From Limibacter armeniacum (GTDB lineage Bacteria > Bacteroidota > Bacteroidia > Cytophagales > Flammeovirgaceae), in assembly GCF_036880985.1 (NCBI RefSeq), contig NZ_JBAJNO010000008.1:558001-622000 (forward strand): a DNA stretch of 64,000 nucleotides. The letters are read 5' to 3'. Shown here one piece after another: positions 63,726 to 64,000 of this stretch. How positions within the stretch are numbered: position 1 is the first letter of the stretch; each line of letters starts with the position of its first letter. The notes below the pieces were generated by a model, which saw nothing but the letters and a program-made list of their open reading frames with translations, ran no database searches and had not been told where the DNA came from. Both the position numbers and the translations under genes were made by a program.

Positions 63726-64000
63726 ATGAAAGGTTTAATAATATTTTTGTCTCTATTTGCTTTTTTAAATGGAGTGTCAATTGCACAATATGACTTTTAC
63801 AAAGGTAAGTCTGTAATAGGATTAGGAGGAAAGTATTCCAAAGAGCAAGAGGGTTATTTTGATAATGGATTTAGTAGTCAACACAACAAGGAGCAACTAA
63901 CAAGAAAAGTATATCTTTCTTATAGTTACTTAATTAGAAAGAATACTGCTATCGGTCTTGATGTTAGAACTAATAAAACAGAAACGAGCTATTTTGATGG
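63726..64000 (+). CDS. Outer-membrane-type protein B (5' part, cut by window end)
   Basis: About 91 residues are visible from the ATG at 63726. The signal peptide MKGLIIFLSLFAFLNGVSIAQ is followed by KGKSVIGLGGKYSKE and YLSYSYLIRKNTAIGLDVR. These align with protein A (KGSSFIGGG... PSYAYFIRDNFAIGGGV), so the two are tandem paralogues. It is AT-rich like its neighbour. The 3' end lies outside the window. Confidence 0.7.
   Translation, partial: MKGLIIFLSLFAFLNGVSIAQYDFYKGKSVIGLGGKYSKEQEGYFDNGFSSQHNKEQLTRKVYLSYSYLIRKNTAIGLDVRTNKTETSYFD

Overview
The window is chromosomal DNA from a member of the Bacteroidota, most probably a marine-type Cytophagales (Flammeovirga/Marivirga-like). The evidence is type IX secretion (T9SS) sorting domains of both type A and type B, a PorP/SprF protein, a T9SS plug-domain protein, a TonB/ExbB/ExbD/ExbD cluster with an HU-SPOR protein, promoters with the Bacteroidota -7 box TAnnTTTG, and few Shine-Dalgarno sequences. 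The exact genus is inference. I see no insertion sequence, phage or CRISPR array.

Layout. 1-14.3 kb: mostly single genes, often closed by clear hairpin terminators. These are a partial unknown gene, a tiny protein that is almost only a T9SS sorting domain, a two-gene Fe-S oxidoreductase unit (ferredoxin/membrane protein plus CCG-domain protein), tryptophan 2,3-dioxygenase, a DUF5103/T9SS plug-domain protein, a beta-barrel protein, a coiled-coil lipoprotein with an EF-hand, a lysoplasmalogenase, a secreted caspase-like protease with PD40 blades, and a VC0807-family membrane protein. 14.5-15.2 kb: three identical tRNA-Gly(GCC) genes. 15.4-21 kb: a CAP-domain protein, a possible 27-residue protein next to a LacI-type palindrome, an AddB-like nuclease and FolC. 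21-30 kb (minus strand): the conserved envelope cluster TPR protein, outer-membrane barrel, HU-SPOR protein, ExbB, ExbD, ExbD, TonB.

30.4-54.1 kb is the most unusual region. Three paralogous TPR sensor histidine kinases and two paralogous response regulators flank a 3700-residue T9SS-secreted LamG protein, a type-B sorting-domain protein and a PorP/SprF protein. Each response-regulator gene is followed by a related noncoding segment with its own promoter and terminator, so these look like paralogous small RNAs. Both small-RNA promoters and the giant-gene promoter carry the same direct repeat, TGTCYAC-N4-TGTCYAC, exactly 32 nt upstream of the -7 box. This predicts a regulon in which the kinases and regulators control two small RNAs and a giant surface protein. 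Kinases 2 and 3 arose by a tandem duplication that carried along a scrap of the 3' end of the porP-like gene.

54.4-64 kb: thiolase, a PAS/LuxR-type regulator, a HAD phosphatase with a Nudix hydrolase, an ABC transporter whose permease is fused to an M1 aminopeptidase, and two AT-rich paralogous outer-membrane-type proteins, the second cut by the window end.

All domain calls come from reading motifs by eye. No database search, folding program or alignment program was run.
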